Shown here in pieces: positions 17,567 to 25,335 of a DNA stretch of 64,000 nt. A program made the translations under genes and the position numbers. The stretch is from Microbacterium sp. Nx66. Lineage in GTDB: Bacteria; Actinomycetota; Actinomycetes; Actinomycetales; Microbacteriaceae. The notes under the pieces were generated by a model. It saw only the letters and a list, made by a program, of their open reading frames with translations, was not told the origin of the DNA and did not search any database. Location: NCBI RefSeq assembly GCF_904066215.1, contig NZ_LR880474.1, positions 3,100,001 to 3,164,000 on the forward strand, read 5' to 3'. Each line of letters starts with the position of its first letter. Positions within the stretch are counted from its first letter, which is position 1.

Positions 17567-17582
17567 ACTTGTAATGACAAGT
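17567..17582. promoter_or_regulatory. perfect palindrome ACTTGTAATGACAAGT, GntR/HutC-type operator
   Basis: Six-bp arms around AATG, located 44 bp before the KDPG aldolase ATG. Its core TGTAATGACA is identical to the site at 708-717 in front of ribokinase. Confidence 0.7.
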
Positions 17583-17626
17583 TGCGGTGCGGAAGAATGG
17601 GCCCGTCCCCTCGATCAAGGAGCAGC

Positions 17627-18265
17627 ATGTCCGACCGTCTCGCCCGCGCCCGCACCACCGGCATCCTCGCCGTCCTCCGCGCCCCGTCGCCGGAACTGGC
17701 CCTGGAGGCCTCGGAGGCGATCATCCGCGGCGGCGTCTCCGGCATCGAGGTGACCTTCTCGACTCCGGACGCCCCGGCCGTGATCCGCGAACTCATCGCC
17801 CGTCACGGAGACGCCGCGTACATCGGCGCCGGCACCGTCACGACGTCGGAGCAGGCGACCCAGGCCGCCGACGCGGGTGCCGCGTTCCTCGTCAGCCCGG
17901 GAACCCTTCCCGATCTCACGCGCGCCATGCTCGACACCGACCGCGTCGTGATGACCGGCGCGATGACGCCGACCGAGGTCATGGGCGCACTCGAGCTCGG
18001 CGTCGACGTCGTGAAGATCTTCCCCGCCTCGCTCGGCGGCCCCGCCTACCTCGGGGCGCTGCGCGGACCGTTCCCCGACGCCCCGCTGATGCCCACGGGC
18101 GGCGTGAAGCCCGACAACCTCGCCGACTGGTTCGCGGCGGGCGCTGTCGCCGTGGGAGCCGGTGGAGACCTCGCGAACGGCACCGCCATCGCGAACGCGG
18201 ACTGGGCGGACATCGAGCAGCGGGCCTCGCGGTTCGCGGCCGCCCTCGCTGCCACGCGAGGCTGA
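17627..18265 (+). CDS. eda: 2-dehydro-3-deoxy-phosphogluconate (KDPG) aldolase family
   Basis: A 212-residue class I aldolase that splits KDPG, or the 6-phosphogalactonate analogue, to pyruvate and glyceraldehyde-3-phosphate. E41 in GGVSGIEVTFSTP and K130 in DVVKIFPASLGG are the expected catalytic glutamate and Schiff-base lysine, and GAGTVT (67-72) binds phosphate. AAGGAG lies 6 nt before the ATG at 17627. There is no adjacent dehydratase or KDG kinase. The upstream palindrome suggests control by the same regulator as the ribokinase operon. Confidence 0.88.
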   Translation: MSDRLARARTTGILAVLRAPSPELALEASEAIIRGGVSGIEVTFSTPDAPAVIRELIARHGDAAYIGAGTVTTSEQATQAADAGAAFLVSPGTLPDLTRAMLDTDRVVMTGAMTPTEVMGALELGVDVVKIFPASLGGPAYLGALRGPFPDAPLMPTGGVKPDNLADWFAAGAVAVGAGGDLANGTAIANADWADIEQRASRFAAALAATRG

Positions 18266-18290
18266 ACCGCCCACCTCCGGGATCATTTGG

Positions 18291-18296
18291 TATACC
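18291..18296 (+). promoter_or_regulatory. -10 box TATACC, leaderless start
   Basis: TATACC, then GGATGC, then the ATG at 18303 of the ankyrin lipoprotein gene. Confidence 0.5.
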
Positions 18297-18302
18297 GGAT
18301 GC

Positions 18303-18992
18303 ATGCGGATGCGACGGGTGGCGGCGGCTGTCGCGCTCGCGGGCGCGCTGCTGCTCGCCTCGGCCTGCACGGCCGCGCCGTCGCATCCCGCACCACCGAC
18401 CCCGGAGGCTCCCATGACCGACGCCACATCCGACCTGCTCGCCGCGGGCGACGCTGACGCGGTCCGCCGCGCGCTCGACGCGGGCGCCGACATCGAGGCC
18501 CGCGGCGACGGCGGCATGACTCCCCTGGTCGCGGCCACCAAGGCGAACCGCGTCGACGCGGCACGGCTCCTGATCGAGGCCGGCGCCGACGTGAACGCGA
18601 AGGACGACATCCAGGACTCCGCCTATCTCTACGCCGGCGCCCGCGGGCATGACGAGATCCTGCGGATGACCCTGGCGCACGGGGCCGACCTCCGCAGCAC
18701 GAACCGCTTCGGCGGCACGGCGCTGATCCCCGCGTCCGAACGCGGCCTGCTGCCGACGGTCGAGATCCTCCTGGAGGCGGGCGTCGATCCGGACCACATC
18801 AACAACCTCGGCTGGACCGCCCTGCACGAGGCGATCGTGCTCGGCGACGGCTCCGCCCGGTACGTCGAGGTGCTGCGCACTCTCCTCGACGGCGGCGCCG
18901 ACGCGACCATCCGCGACGGCGACGGCGTGCTGCCGGTCGACCTCGCGGCCGCCCGCGGGTACGACGCCATCGTCGCCGAGCTCCGGCGGTGA
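18303..18992 (+). CDS. secreted ankyrin-repeat lipoprotein
   Basis: A 229-residue protein with a signal peptide ending LLLASAC, so the Cys near residue 23 is a probable lipidation site. Four to five ankyrin repeats follow from about residue 40, with recognisable ALDAGADIEARGDGGMTPLVAA and LLEAGVDPDHINNLGWTALHEA units. Ankyrin arrays bind protein partners, here outside the membrane. It overlaps the TSUP permease gene by 4 bp (GTGA), so the two may act together. The partner is unknown. Confidence 0.8.
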   Translation: MRMRRVAAAVALAGALLLASACTAAPSHPAPPTPEAPMTDATSDLLAAGDADAVRRALDAGADIEARGDGGMTPLVAATKANRVDAARLLIEAGADVNAKDDIQDSAYLYAGARGHDEILRMTLAHGADLRSTNRFGGTALIPASERGLLPTVEILLEAGVDPDHINNLGWTALHEAIVLGDGSARYVEVLRTLLDGGADATIRDGDGVLPVDLAAARGYDAIVAELRR

Positions 18993-19738
18993 CAGCGCTC
19001 GATCCCTGGGCCTGGGCCGCACTCGGCGTGGCCGCGGTCGTCATCGGGATCTCGAAGACCGCTCTTCCGGGCGGCAGCATCCTCGCGATCGCCCTGTTCG
19101 CCGCCGTGCTCCCGGCGCGGACCTCCACGGCGGCGACACTCCTGCTGCTCATGGTGGGCGACGTGTTCGCGCTGCTCGCCTATCGACGGCATGCGCACTG
19201 GCCCACGCTGCTGCGGCTCGCACCGGCGGTCGTGGCAGGACTCCTCTTCGGCTTCGCGTTCCTCGCGCTGACAGGAGACGGGGTCGTTCGCCGCGCCATC
19301 GGCGTGATCCTGCTGCTCATGATCGCCGTGACCCTGTGGCGCCGGTGGCGGCAGGCCAGGGCGGAGCAGGAGGCGGCGGCCAGGGGCGGTGCGGTGCTGG
19401 CCGGGGTCTACGGGACGCTGGGCGGCTTCACGACCATGGTGGCCAACGCGGGCGGGCCGGTGATGTCGATGTACTTCCTCGCCACCCGCACGCCCGTCCA
19501 GGTTTTCCTCGGCACCTCCGCCTGGTTCTTCGCGATCATCAACGTGATCAAAGTGCCGTTCCTCGCCGGGATCGGGCTGTTCACCGGCCCCGTGCTGCTC
19601 ACCGATGCGATCCTCGCGCCGCTCGTGGTGCTCGGCGCGCTGCTCGGCCTGCGGGTGGCGCGGCGCCTGGACCAGCGGCTCTTCGACCGCATCGTGATCG
19701 TGCTGACGGTCCTCGGTGCCGTGTACCTGCTGCTCTAG
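18989..19738 (+). CDS. TSUP family (TauE/SafE) anion permease
   Basis: A 249-residue protein with about eight membrane helices. The repeated TSUP glycine motifs are visible near GISKTALPGGSILAIALFAAVLP (residues 18-40) and VYGTLGGFTTMVANAGGPVMSMYFL (about 137-160). The family exports sulfite, sulfoacetate or related anions. The GTG start lies inside the stop region of the ankyrin gene, implying coupled translation. Cargo cannot be assigned. Confidence 0.85.
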   Translation: MTALDPWAWAALGVAAVVIGISKTALPGGSILAIALFAAVLPARTSTAATLLLLMVGDVFALLAYRRHAHWPTLLRLAPAVVAGLLFGFAFLALTGDGVVRRAIGVILLLMIAVTLWRRWRQARAEQEAAARGGAVLAGVYGTLGGFTTMVANAGGPVMSMYFLATRTPVQVFLGTSAWFFAIINVIKVPFLAGIGLFTGPVLLTDAILAPLVVLGALLGLRVARRLDQRLFDRIVIVLTVLGAVYLLL

Positions 19739-19838
19739 CCCTTCGACGGGCTCAGGGACCCACCCCTTCGACAGGCTCAGGGACCCAGCCCTTCGACAGG
19801 CTCGGGGACCCAGCGGTGGGTCGCCGAGCCTGTCGAAG
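19739..19838. repeat. CTTCGACAGGCTCAGGGACC repeat cluster (family R2), intergenic
   Basis: Three direct units and one inverted unit fill the gap between convergent genes. The last direct and the inverted unit form a hairpin: CTTCGACAGGCTCGG (19791-19805) with CCGAGCCTGTCGAAG (19824-19838), extended by ACCCA/TGGGT. This copy probably ends or stabilises both transcripts. The same unit occurs inside three genes at 32181, 50088 and 61378. Confidence 0.85.
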
Positions 19839-19842
19839 CGCG

Positions 19843-20676
19843 TCAGTCGAGGAAGATGTCGGGGAACAGCGCGCTGTCCGGAGTGCCGGGGACGGCGGCG
19901 TAGCCCGAGAAGTCGGTGACGCCGTTCGCCTCGAGCACATCCTCCACGATCAGCGACTGCCCCGTGTACGTGCGCGCCGGCTGGGTGAGCACGGCATAGG
20001 CGGCGTCGGCGTAGATGTCCGCCGTCCGGCTCGCGGCCATCACCTTGTCCCCGCCGAGGAGGTTCTGCACCGCGGCCGTCGCGATCGTCGTGCGCGGCCA
20101 CAGTGTGTTGGCGGCGATGCCGTCGGCCGCGAACTCCGCCGCGAGTCCGAGCGTGACCATCGTCATGCCGTACTTCGCCAGCGTGTACCCGGTGTGGGCG
20201 CCGAGCCACTTCGGGGTGGGGTTCAGCGGCGGCGAGAGCGAGAGGATGTGCGGGTTCTCGGCGTCCTTGAGGATGGGCACCGCGGCCCGGGAGAGCATGA
20301 AGGTGCCGCGGACGTTCACGTCCTGCATCAGGTCGTACTTCTTCGCGGAGAGGTCGAGCGACCGGGAGAGGTCGATGACGCTGGCGTTGTTGAGGACGAT
20401 GTCGATCCCGCCGAACTCGCCCTGCGTCTTCATGACGGCCTCGGTGATGTGGTCGTCGTCCCGCACGTCGCCCACGATCGGCAGCGCCTGGCCGCCGGCG
20501 GCGCGGATCTGCTCGGCAGCGCTGTGCACGGTGCCCTCGAGCTTCGGGTGCGGGGAGTCGGTCTTGGCGAGCATCGCGATGTTCGCGCCGTCCGCGGCCG
20601 CGCGCAGGGCGATCGCGAGGCCGATCCCGCGGCTGCCGCCCGACATGAGGATGGTCTTTCCGGCGAGTGTGCTCAT
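19843..20676 (-). CDS. short-chain dehydrogenase/reductase, HSDL2-like
   Basis: A 277-residue NAD(P)-dependent oxidoreductase with the dinucleotide motif SGGSRGIGLAIA (residues 12-23), NNAS and the catalytic YTLAK. The LSLSPPLN stretch and the C-terminal FLD end resemble the HSDL2/'SDR family oxidoreductase' group. ATG 20676 was chosen; the frame runs 18 codons further up, but those codons lie in repeat copy E. It is followed by the R2 hairpin, and a second SDR gene lies upstream on the same strand. Confidence 0.85.
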   Translation of the reverse strand: MSTLAGKTILMSGGSRGIGLAIALRAAADGANIAMLAKTDSPHPKLEGTVHSAAEQIRAAGGQALPIVGDVRDDDHITEAVMKTQGEFGGIDIVLNNASVIDLSRSLDLSAKKYDLMQDVNVRGTFMLSRAAVPILKDAENPHILSLSPPLNPTPKWLGAHTGYTLAKYGMTMVTLGLAAEFAADGIAANTLWPRTTIATAAVQNLLGGDKVMAASRTADIYADAAYAVLTQPARTYTGQSLIVEDVLEANGVTDFSGYAAVPGTPDSALFPDIFLD

Positions 20677-20685
20677 GGTTCTCGT

Positions 20686-20744
20686 TTCGAATCGCGTGAT
20701 TGGCTGGATTTCCGGCTCGAATCGGGTCATTCAGGCGATTCGAA
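20686..20744. repeat. palindromic repeat family R1, copy E
   Basis: TTCGAATCGC (20686-20695) pairs with GCGATTCGAA (20735-20744). A third partial unit CTCGAATCGGG sits inside at 20717, so this copy looks duplicated or rearranged. It separates two tandem minus-strand SDR genes. Confidence 0.75.
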
Positions 20745-20756
20745 CACCGGGAGGGG

Positions 20757-21515
20757 TCACCGCGGGGCCATGCGGATGGCGCCGTCGAGGCGGATGGTCT
20801 CGCCGTTGAGGTAGCCGTTCTCGACGATCTGCTGCACGAGGGCGGCGTACTCGTCGGGGCGTCCGAGGCGAGCGGGGAACGGCACCTGCTGACCGAGCGA
20901 GTCCTGCGCCTCCTGCGGCAGCCCCATGAGCATCGGCGTCTCCATGATCCCGGGGGCGATGGTGCACACCCGGATGGCGTGGCGGGCGAGCTCGCGGGCG
21001 ATCGGCAGGGTCATCGCGTGCACCCCGCCCTTGGAGGCCGAGTACGCTGGCTGCCCGATCTGCCCGTCGAACGCGGCGACGCTCGCCGTGTTCACGACCA
21101 CGCCCCGCTCCTCGTCGTGCAGCTCGTTCGCGGCGATGACGGCGGCGGCCTGGGAGATCACGTTGAACGTGCCGACGAGGTTGATCCGGACGATCCGCTC
21201 GAAGTCGGCGAGGACGGCGGGGGTGCCGTCCCGGTCGAGCACCTTGGCGGGCGGGGCGATGCCGGCGCAGTTCACGACGACCCGTAGCGGTGCGGCGGCC
21301 TGTGCGGCGGCGACGGCGGCCTTGACCTCGTCGACGCTCGTCACGTCGGCGGGGACGAAGAGACCGCCGAGCTCCGCCGCGACCTCCTCCCCCTTCGACG
21401 AGGCGAGGTCGATGATGGTGACGTGCGCGCCCGCGGCCGTGAGCCGACGGGCGGTGGCCAGTCCGAGTCCGGAGGCGCCGCCGGTGACGAGGGCCCCCTG
21501 TCCGCTGATCTGCAT
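20757..21515 (-). CDS. short-chain dehydrogenase, 3-hydroxyacyl-CoA dehydrogenase type 2-like
   Basis: A 252-residue classical SDR: TGGASGLGLATA (11-22), NCAG, and the catalytic tetrad residues in NTASVAAFDGQ and YSASK. The IAPGIMETPML stretch and overall length match the 17-beta-HSD10/HADH2 group, which oxidises short branched 3-hydroxyacyl-CoAs. GAGAA lies before the ATG at 21515. It is upstream of another SDR, but repeat copy E lies between them. Confidence 0.85.
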   Translation of the reverse strand: MQISGQGALVTGGASGLGLATARRLTAAGAHVTIIDLASSKGEEVAAELGGLFVPADVTSVDEVKAAVAAAQAAAPLRVVVNCAGIAPPAKVLDRDGTPAVLADFERIVRINLVGTFNVISQAAAVIAANELHDEERGVVVNTASVAAFDGQIGQPAYSASKGGVHAMTLPIARELARHAIRVCTIAPGIMETPMLMGLPQEAQDSLGQQVPFPARLGRPDEYAALVQQIVENGYLNGETIRLDGAIRMAPR

Positions 21516-21649
21516 CTGATGTTCTCCTTCGAACGTCGTCGTGCGACATGCATGGAACGCAGTCCCAGCCTATGCGGTTCTTGGTGTCACCGCAGGCCTG
21601 CCGCGTCGCCCCCGAGCCTACGACACCGGCGTTCCGGCAGGATGGACGG

Positions 21650-22375
21650 GTGAGCATCCCCGCAGCGTCCGTCGAGGTCCCCGCCCGGGTGCGCGAACTC
21701 GCCGCCGGGGCCGCACTGACCCCCGCGTGGCGCAACGCGCTCGGCGGCCTGACCTTCCGCACCGATGACGGCCGCTACATCAAATGGGGTCCCCTCGATC
21801 CCGAGGCGAACATGCGTGACGAGGCCGAGCGGATGCGCTGGGCCCGCACCTGGACCACCGTGCCCGAGGTGATCTCCCAGGGCCAGGACGAGGCGTACGA
21901 GTGGCTCGTGACGACAGCCCTCCCCGGCAGCAGTGCGGTGGATCCGCGCTGGGCGTCGTCTCCGGAGACCGCCGTGCGCGCGGTCGGGGTCGGTCTGCGC
22001 CTCCTGCACGACGCCCTCCCCGTCGCGGAGTGCCCGTGGACGTGGAGCCCTACGGAGCGCATCGCGAACGCCGCCGCCCGCGGGACGACGGTGCCGACGG
22101 ACCTGCACGAGCCCCCGCCGGTCGATCGGCTCGTGGTCTGCCACGGCGACGCGTGCCTTCCCAACACCCTGCTCGACGACGACGGCCGTCCGGTCGCCCA
22201 CGTCGACCTCGCCGCGCTCGGGGTCGCCGACCGGTGGGCCGACATCGCCGTGGCCGCCATGAGCACGCTGTGGAACTTCGGTCCCGGGTGGGAGGACACG
22301 CTCATCGCGGCCTACGGCGTCGACCCCGACCGCCCGAGGCTGGAGTACTACCGACGACTCTGGAACGAGTCCTGA
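21650..22375 (+). CDS. aminoglycoside phosphotransferase-like kinase (APH family)
   Basis: A 241-residue protein kinase-like enzyme. The catalytic loop HGDACLPNTLL (near residue 164) and the Mg-binding HVDLAALGVADRWADIA match APH(3')-type enzymes, and ALPGSSAVD lies in the expected central region. GTG 21650 was chosen because the conserved domain begins soon after; the frame is open upstream to 21548 without coding character. Chromosomal members of this family often phosphorylate small molecules other than aminoglycosides, so resistance should not be assumed. Confidence 0.75.
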   Translation: MSIPAASVEVPARVRELAAGAALTPAWRNALGGLTFRTDDGRYIKWGPLDPEANMRDEAERMRWARTWTTVPEVISQGQDEAYEWLVTTALPGSSAVDPRWASSPETAVRAVGVGLRLLHDALPVAECPWTWSPTERIANAAARGTTVPTDLHEPPPVDRLVVCHGDACLPNTLLDDDGRPVAHVDLAALGVADRWADIAVAAMSTLWNFGPGWEDTLIAAYGVDPDRPRLEYYRRLWNES

Positions 22376-22382
22376 GCCGGGC

Positions 22383-23855
22383 TCACGCCTCCGGGTGGGC
22401 GTCGCTGAGGAGGCTCCCGTCGGCCGGGCGCCGGTCCCACGACGGTTTCCGCAGCGCGTAGAACAGCAACGGCGGAGCGCCGAGCACGACGATCACGACA
22501 CCGACGATCCACGGGTACGCGGCGGCCGGGAACGCGGTGAAGCCGTCGGGCGGGATGAAGGCGAGCAGGAACGCCGCGAGGCAGGCGAAGAACCCGACGC
22601 CGGCGACGAACGGGAGAGCCTTCACCCGGTAGGCACGGGGGACGTCCGGCGCCTTCCGCCGCAGCACCATCGCCGAGGCGAACATGAGCATGTACATGAT
22701 GAGGTACAGCGCGGCGGCCATGTCGATGAGCGCCACGAAGGCGGCGCTGACGTTGGGCACGATGATGAAGATCGCCGCGAGGATCGTGACGATGGTTCCC
22801 TGGAGCATCAGGATGCCGGACTGCACACCGGCCTTGTTCCGCTTCTGCAGCAGCGGCGGGAGCAGTCCCGTCTCCGCGGCCGCCAGCACGCCCTTGGAGG
22901 GACCGGCGACCCAGGTCACGACCGAGGCGAGAGCACCGGCGGCGATGAGCGCGGACACGACGGCCGTCGCCCATCCCATGTCCCAGTGGTCGAAGTACTC
23001 CCCGAACGCGAGCATGATGCCGTTCGTCAGCCCGAGCTCCTTCTTCGGCACCGCGACCGCGATCGCGATGGTGGGCAGGATGAAGACGAGCAGGATGAGG
23101 CCGGCGGCGAGGAACACCGAGCGCGGGTAGCCCTTGCCGGGATCCTTCATCTGATTCACGTGGACCGCGTTCACCTCCATGCCGGCGTAGGCCAGCACGT
23201 TCGAGACGATCAGCACGATGGACGCGAGACCCGTGAACGGCGGGATCACCGCCGAGGCCTCGAGCGGCACCTGGCTCTTCTCCCCGCTGAAGACCCACAC
23301 CGCCCCGAACACGATGAGCAGCACCGCCGGGAACAGCGTGCCGATGATGCCGCCCCACGAGCCCAGCTTGGCGAAGAGGTCGCCGCCGCGGAGCGTGACG
23401 AGCGTGGCGCCCCAGTAGCAGACGATGATGATGACGGCCGTGAAGAAGCCGGAGCTGGACAGCGAGGGGTCGAGGAAGACGAAGGCGAGGGCGCCGGCCA
23501 CGAACGCGAGCTGCGTGGGGAACCAGACGACGTTCTGGATCCACTGCAGCCACACCGCGGTGAATCCCCAGCGGTTGCCGAGGGCCTCCCGCACCCAGAC
23601 GTACACCCCGCCCTTCCACCCCGTCGCCAGCTCCGCGGCGACGAGGGCGGTGGGGACGAGGAACAGCACCGCGGGGATGAGGTACAGCGTGATGCTGCCG
23701 AGGCCGTAGATCGCCATCGCGGGCAGCGACCGCAGGCTCGCCACGACGACGAGGGTGAGCAGGGCGAGCTGGCCGATGCCGAGGACGGCGACGGCGGGAC
23801 GGGAGACGCGCGGCGCGGGCGCGGCGCCGGTCGGACCGGACTGCGGAGCAGACAT
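22383..23855 (-). CDS. gadC: glutamate/GABA antiporter (GadC-like APC permease)
   Basis: A 490-residue APC-superfamily permease with about twelve membrane helices; WKGGVYVWVREALGNRWGF is characteristic of the glutamate:GABA antiporter branch. It begins 9 bp after the glutamate decarboxylase stop codon on the same strand. Together they would import glutamate, decarboxylate it with consumption of a proton, and export GABA. E. coli GadC also has an inhibitory C-plug; here the tail after the last helix is only about 25 residues and no plug can be claimed. Confidence 0.85.
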   Translation of the reverse strand: MSAPQSGPTGAAPAPRVSRPAVAVLGIGQLALLTLVVVASLRSLPAMAIYGLGSITLYLIPAVLFLVPTALVAAELATGWKGGVYVWVREALGNRWGFTAVWLQWIQNVVWFPTQLAFVAGALAFVFLDPSLSSSGFFTAVIIIVCYWGATLVTLRGGDLFAKLGSWGGIIGTLFPAVLLIVFGAVWVFSGEKSQVPLEASAVIPPFTGLASIVLIVSNVLAYAGMEVNAVHVNQMKDPGKGYPRSVFLAAGLILLVFILPTIAIAVAVPKKELGLTNGIMLAFGEYFDHWDMGWATAVVSALIAAGALASVVTWVAGPSKGVLAAAETGLLPPLLQKRNKAGVQSGILMLQGTIVTILAAIFIIVPNVSAAFVALIDMAAALYLIMYMLMFASAMVLRRKAPDVPRAYRVKALPFVAGVGFFACLAAFLLAFIPPDGFTAFPAAAYPWIVGVVIVVLGAPPLLFYALRKPSWDRRPADGSLLSDAHPEA

Positions 23856-23864
23856 CTCGGCCCC

Positions 23865-25235
23865 CTAGTGGTGGAACGCCGAGTCGGGGTGGTCGGACGG
23901 CATGGGGGCCGTGAGCGCGTCGAGGTGGGCCACCTCGGCGGTGATGGCGTCGAGCAGTTCGGCGGCCAGGTCCATGCTGAGCCCGTTGCGCACGACGATG
24001 CGCTGCACTGTGAGGTCCTCCAGATCGGCGGGCATCGGGTACGCGGGGACGAGCCAGCCGCGCATCCGGAGCCGATCCTGCAGGTGGTAGAGCGTCCACT
24101 TGTCGGTGTGCCCGTCCTTCAGGCGCCAGGCGAACACCGGGATGTCGCTGCCGTCGTTCCACAACTCGAACGCGTCGAGCTTCGCGATGCCCGCGGAGAG
24201 GAACTTCGCCACGTCCTGCGAGGCCTGCTGCACCGCGCGGTAGCCCTCGAACCCGAGGCGGAGGAACAGGTAGTACTGCAGCAGCACCTGAGCACCGGGG
24301 CGGGAGAAGTTCAGGGCGAAGGTAGGCATCTCCCCGCCGAGGTAGCTCACCTGGAAGATGAGATCCTCCGGCAGCCACTGCGCGTCGCGCCAGACCACCC
24401 AGCCGAGGCCGGGGTAGACGAGACCGTACTTGTGTCCCGAGGTGCTGATCGAGTGCACACGCTCCAGCCGGAAGTCCCACACGAGGTCCGGCTGGAGGAA
24501 CGGAGCGATCATGGCACCGGAGGCGCCGTCCACGTGGATCGGGATGTCGAGGCCGGTCTTCTCCTGGATCGCGTCGAGCGCCGCGGCGATCTCCGCCACC
24601 GGCTCGTACATGCCGGTGTAGGTGACGCCCATGATGGCGACGACCCCGATGGTGTTCTCGTCCACGTACTTCTCGAGATCGTGGCCGTCGAGCGTCTTGT
24701 GCTCCTCGCTGATGGGCACGTAGCGCGGCTCGACGTCGAAGTAGTTGCAGAACTTCTCCCAGCACACCTGCACCGCGCTCGACATCACGAGGTTCGGCGT
24801 GGAGGCGTCCTTGCCGGCGGCACGGCGGGCCTGCTGCCAGCGACGCTTGAACGCGAGACCGCCGAGCATGCACGCCTCGGAGGAGCCGATCGTCGACGTG
24901 CCGATGCTGCGCGCCGCATCCGGGGCCTTCCACAGGTTCGCGAGCATGTGCCAGCAGTTGTCCTCGATGGCGGCGGTCTGCGGATACTCGTCCTTGTCGA
25001 TCATGTTCTTGTCGAAGGAGGCCATGTAGACCTGCTTCGCCTCGTCGTCCATCCAGGTGCTGACGAAGGTCGCGAGGTTGAGGCGTGCGTTGCCGTCGAG
25101 GATCGTCTCGTCTTCGACGATCTGCTTCGCCGTCGCGGGGAGCGACTCGGTGTCGGGGATGACGTGTCGTGGTGCGACGGTGGCCTCGCCCGGCCGCGTG
25201 AAGAGCGGCTGGTCGTCGGCGGAGGAGATGCTCAT
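23865..25235 (-). CDS. gadB: glutamate decarboxylase
   Basis: A 456-residue PLP enzyme that converts glutamate to GABA and CO2. K269 in SISTSGHKYGLVYPG is the cofactor lysine, HVDGASGAMIAPF carries the ring-binding Asp, and STIGSSEACMLGG is the family motif. The protein ends in ...SAFHH, and a C-terminal His acts as the pH-dependent plug in E. coli GadB (H465). AAAGGGA lies 7 nt before the ATG at 25235; a TAGCGT -10 at 25280-25285 would give a short leader. gadC follows. Confidence 0.92.
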   Translation of the reverse strand: MSISSADDQPLFTRPGEATVAPRHVIPDTESLPATAKQIVEDETILDGNARLNLATFVSTWMDDEAKQVYMASFDKNMIDKDEYPQTAAIEDNCWHMLANLWKAPDAARSIGTSTIGSSEACMLGGLAFKRRWQQARRAAGKDASTPNLVMSSAVQVCWEKFCNYFDVEPRYVPISEEHKTLDGHDLEKYVDENTIGVVAIMGVTYTGMYEPVAEIAAALDAIQEKTGLDIPIHVDGASGAMIAPFLQPDLVWDFRLERVHSISTSGHKYGLVYPGLGWVVWRDAQWLPEDLIFQVSYLGGEMPTFALNFSRPGAQVLLQYYLFLRLGFEGYRAVQQASQDVAKFLSAGIAKLDAFELWNDGSDIPVFAWRLKDGHTDKWTLYHLQDRLRMRGWLVPAYPMPADLEDLTVQRIVVRNGLSMDLAAELLDAITAEVAHLDALTAPMPSDHPDSAFHH

Positions 25236-25241
25236 GGGACG

Positions 25242-25328
25242 TCCCTTTCGGTCGGTGTCGATGGCACTGTCTCCTGCGGACGCTAGCCCCGCCTCCGACC
25301 GACCTCCAGGGACCCTCGTCCGAAAGGG
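25242..25328. promoter_or_regulatory. inverted repeat spanning the gadB ribosome binding site
   Basis: CCCTTTCGG (25242-25250) is the complement of the gadB Shine-Dalgarno region, and CCGAAAGGG (25320-25328) is its exact inverse 69 bp upstream. A transcript reading through from the ykoC side could fold to hide the ribosome binding site; one from the nearer promoter could not. Confidence 0.4.
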
Positions 25329-25335
25329 GTGAGGG

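Noticed and set aside
20677..20730. N-terminal extension of the HSDL2-like SDR to 20730
   Set aside because: These 18 codons fall inside repeat copy E, and the conserved SDR start begins at 20676.
21650..22375. APH-like gene considered as an aminoglycoside resistance determinant
   Set aside because: Only the general kinase motifs are visible; chromosomal APH-like kinases usually have other substrates, and nothing mobile surrounds the gene.
22395..25286. 963-codon open frame on the plus strand
   Set aside because: It is antisense to gadC and gadB and has the Glu/Asp/Gly/His-rich composition of a reversed GC-rich gene; no motif supports it.
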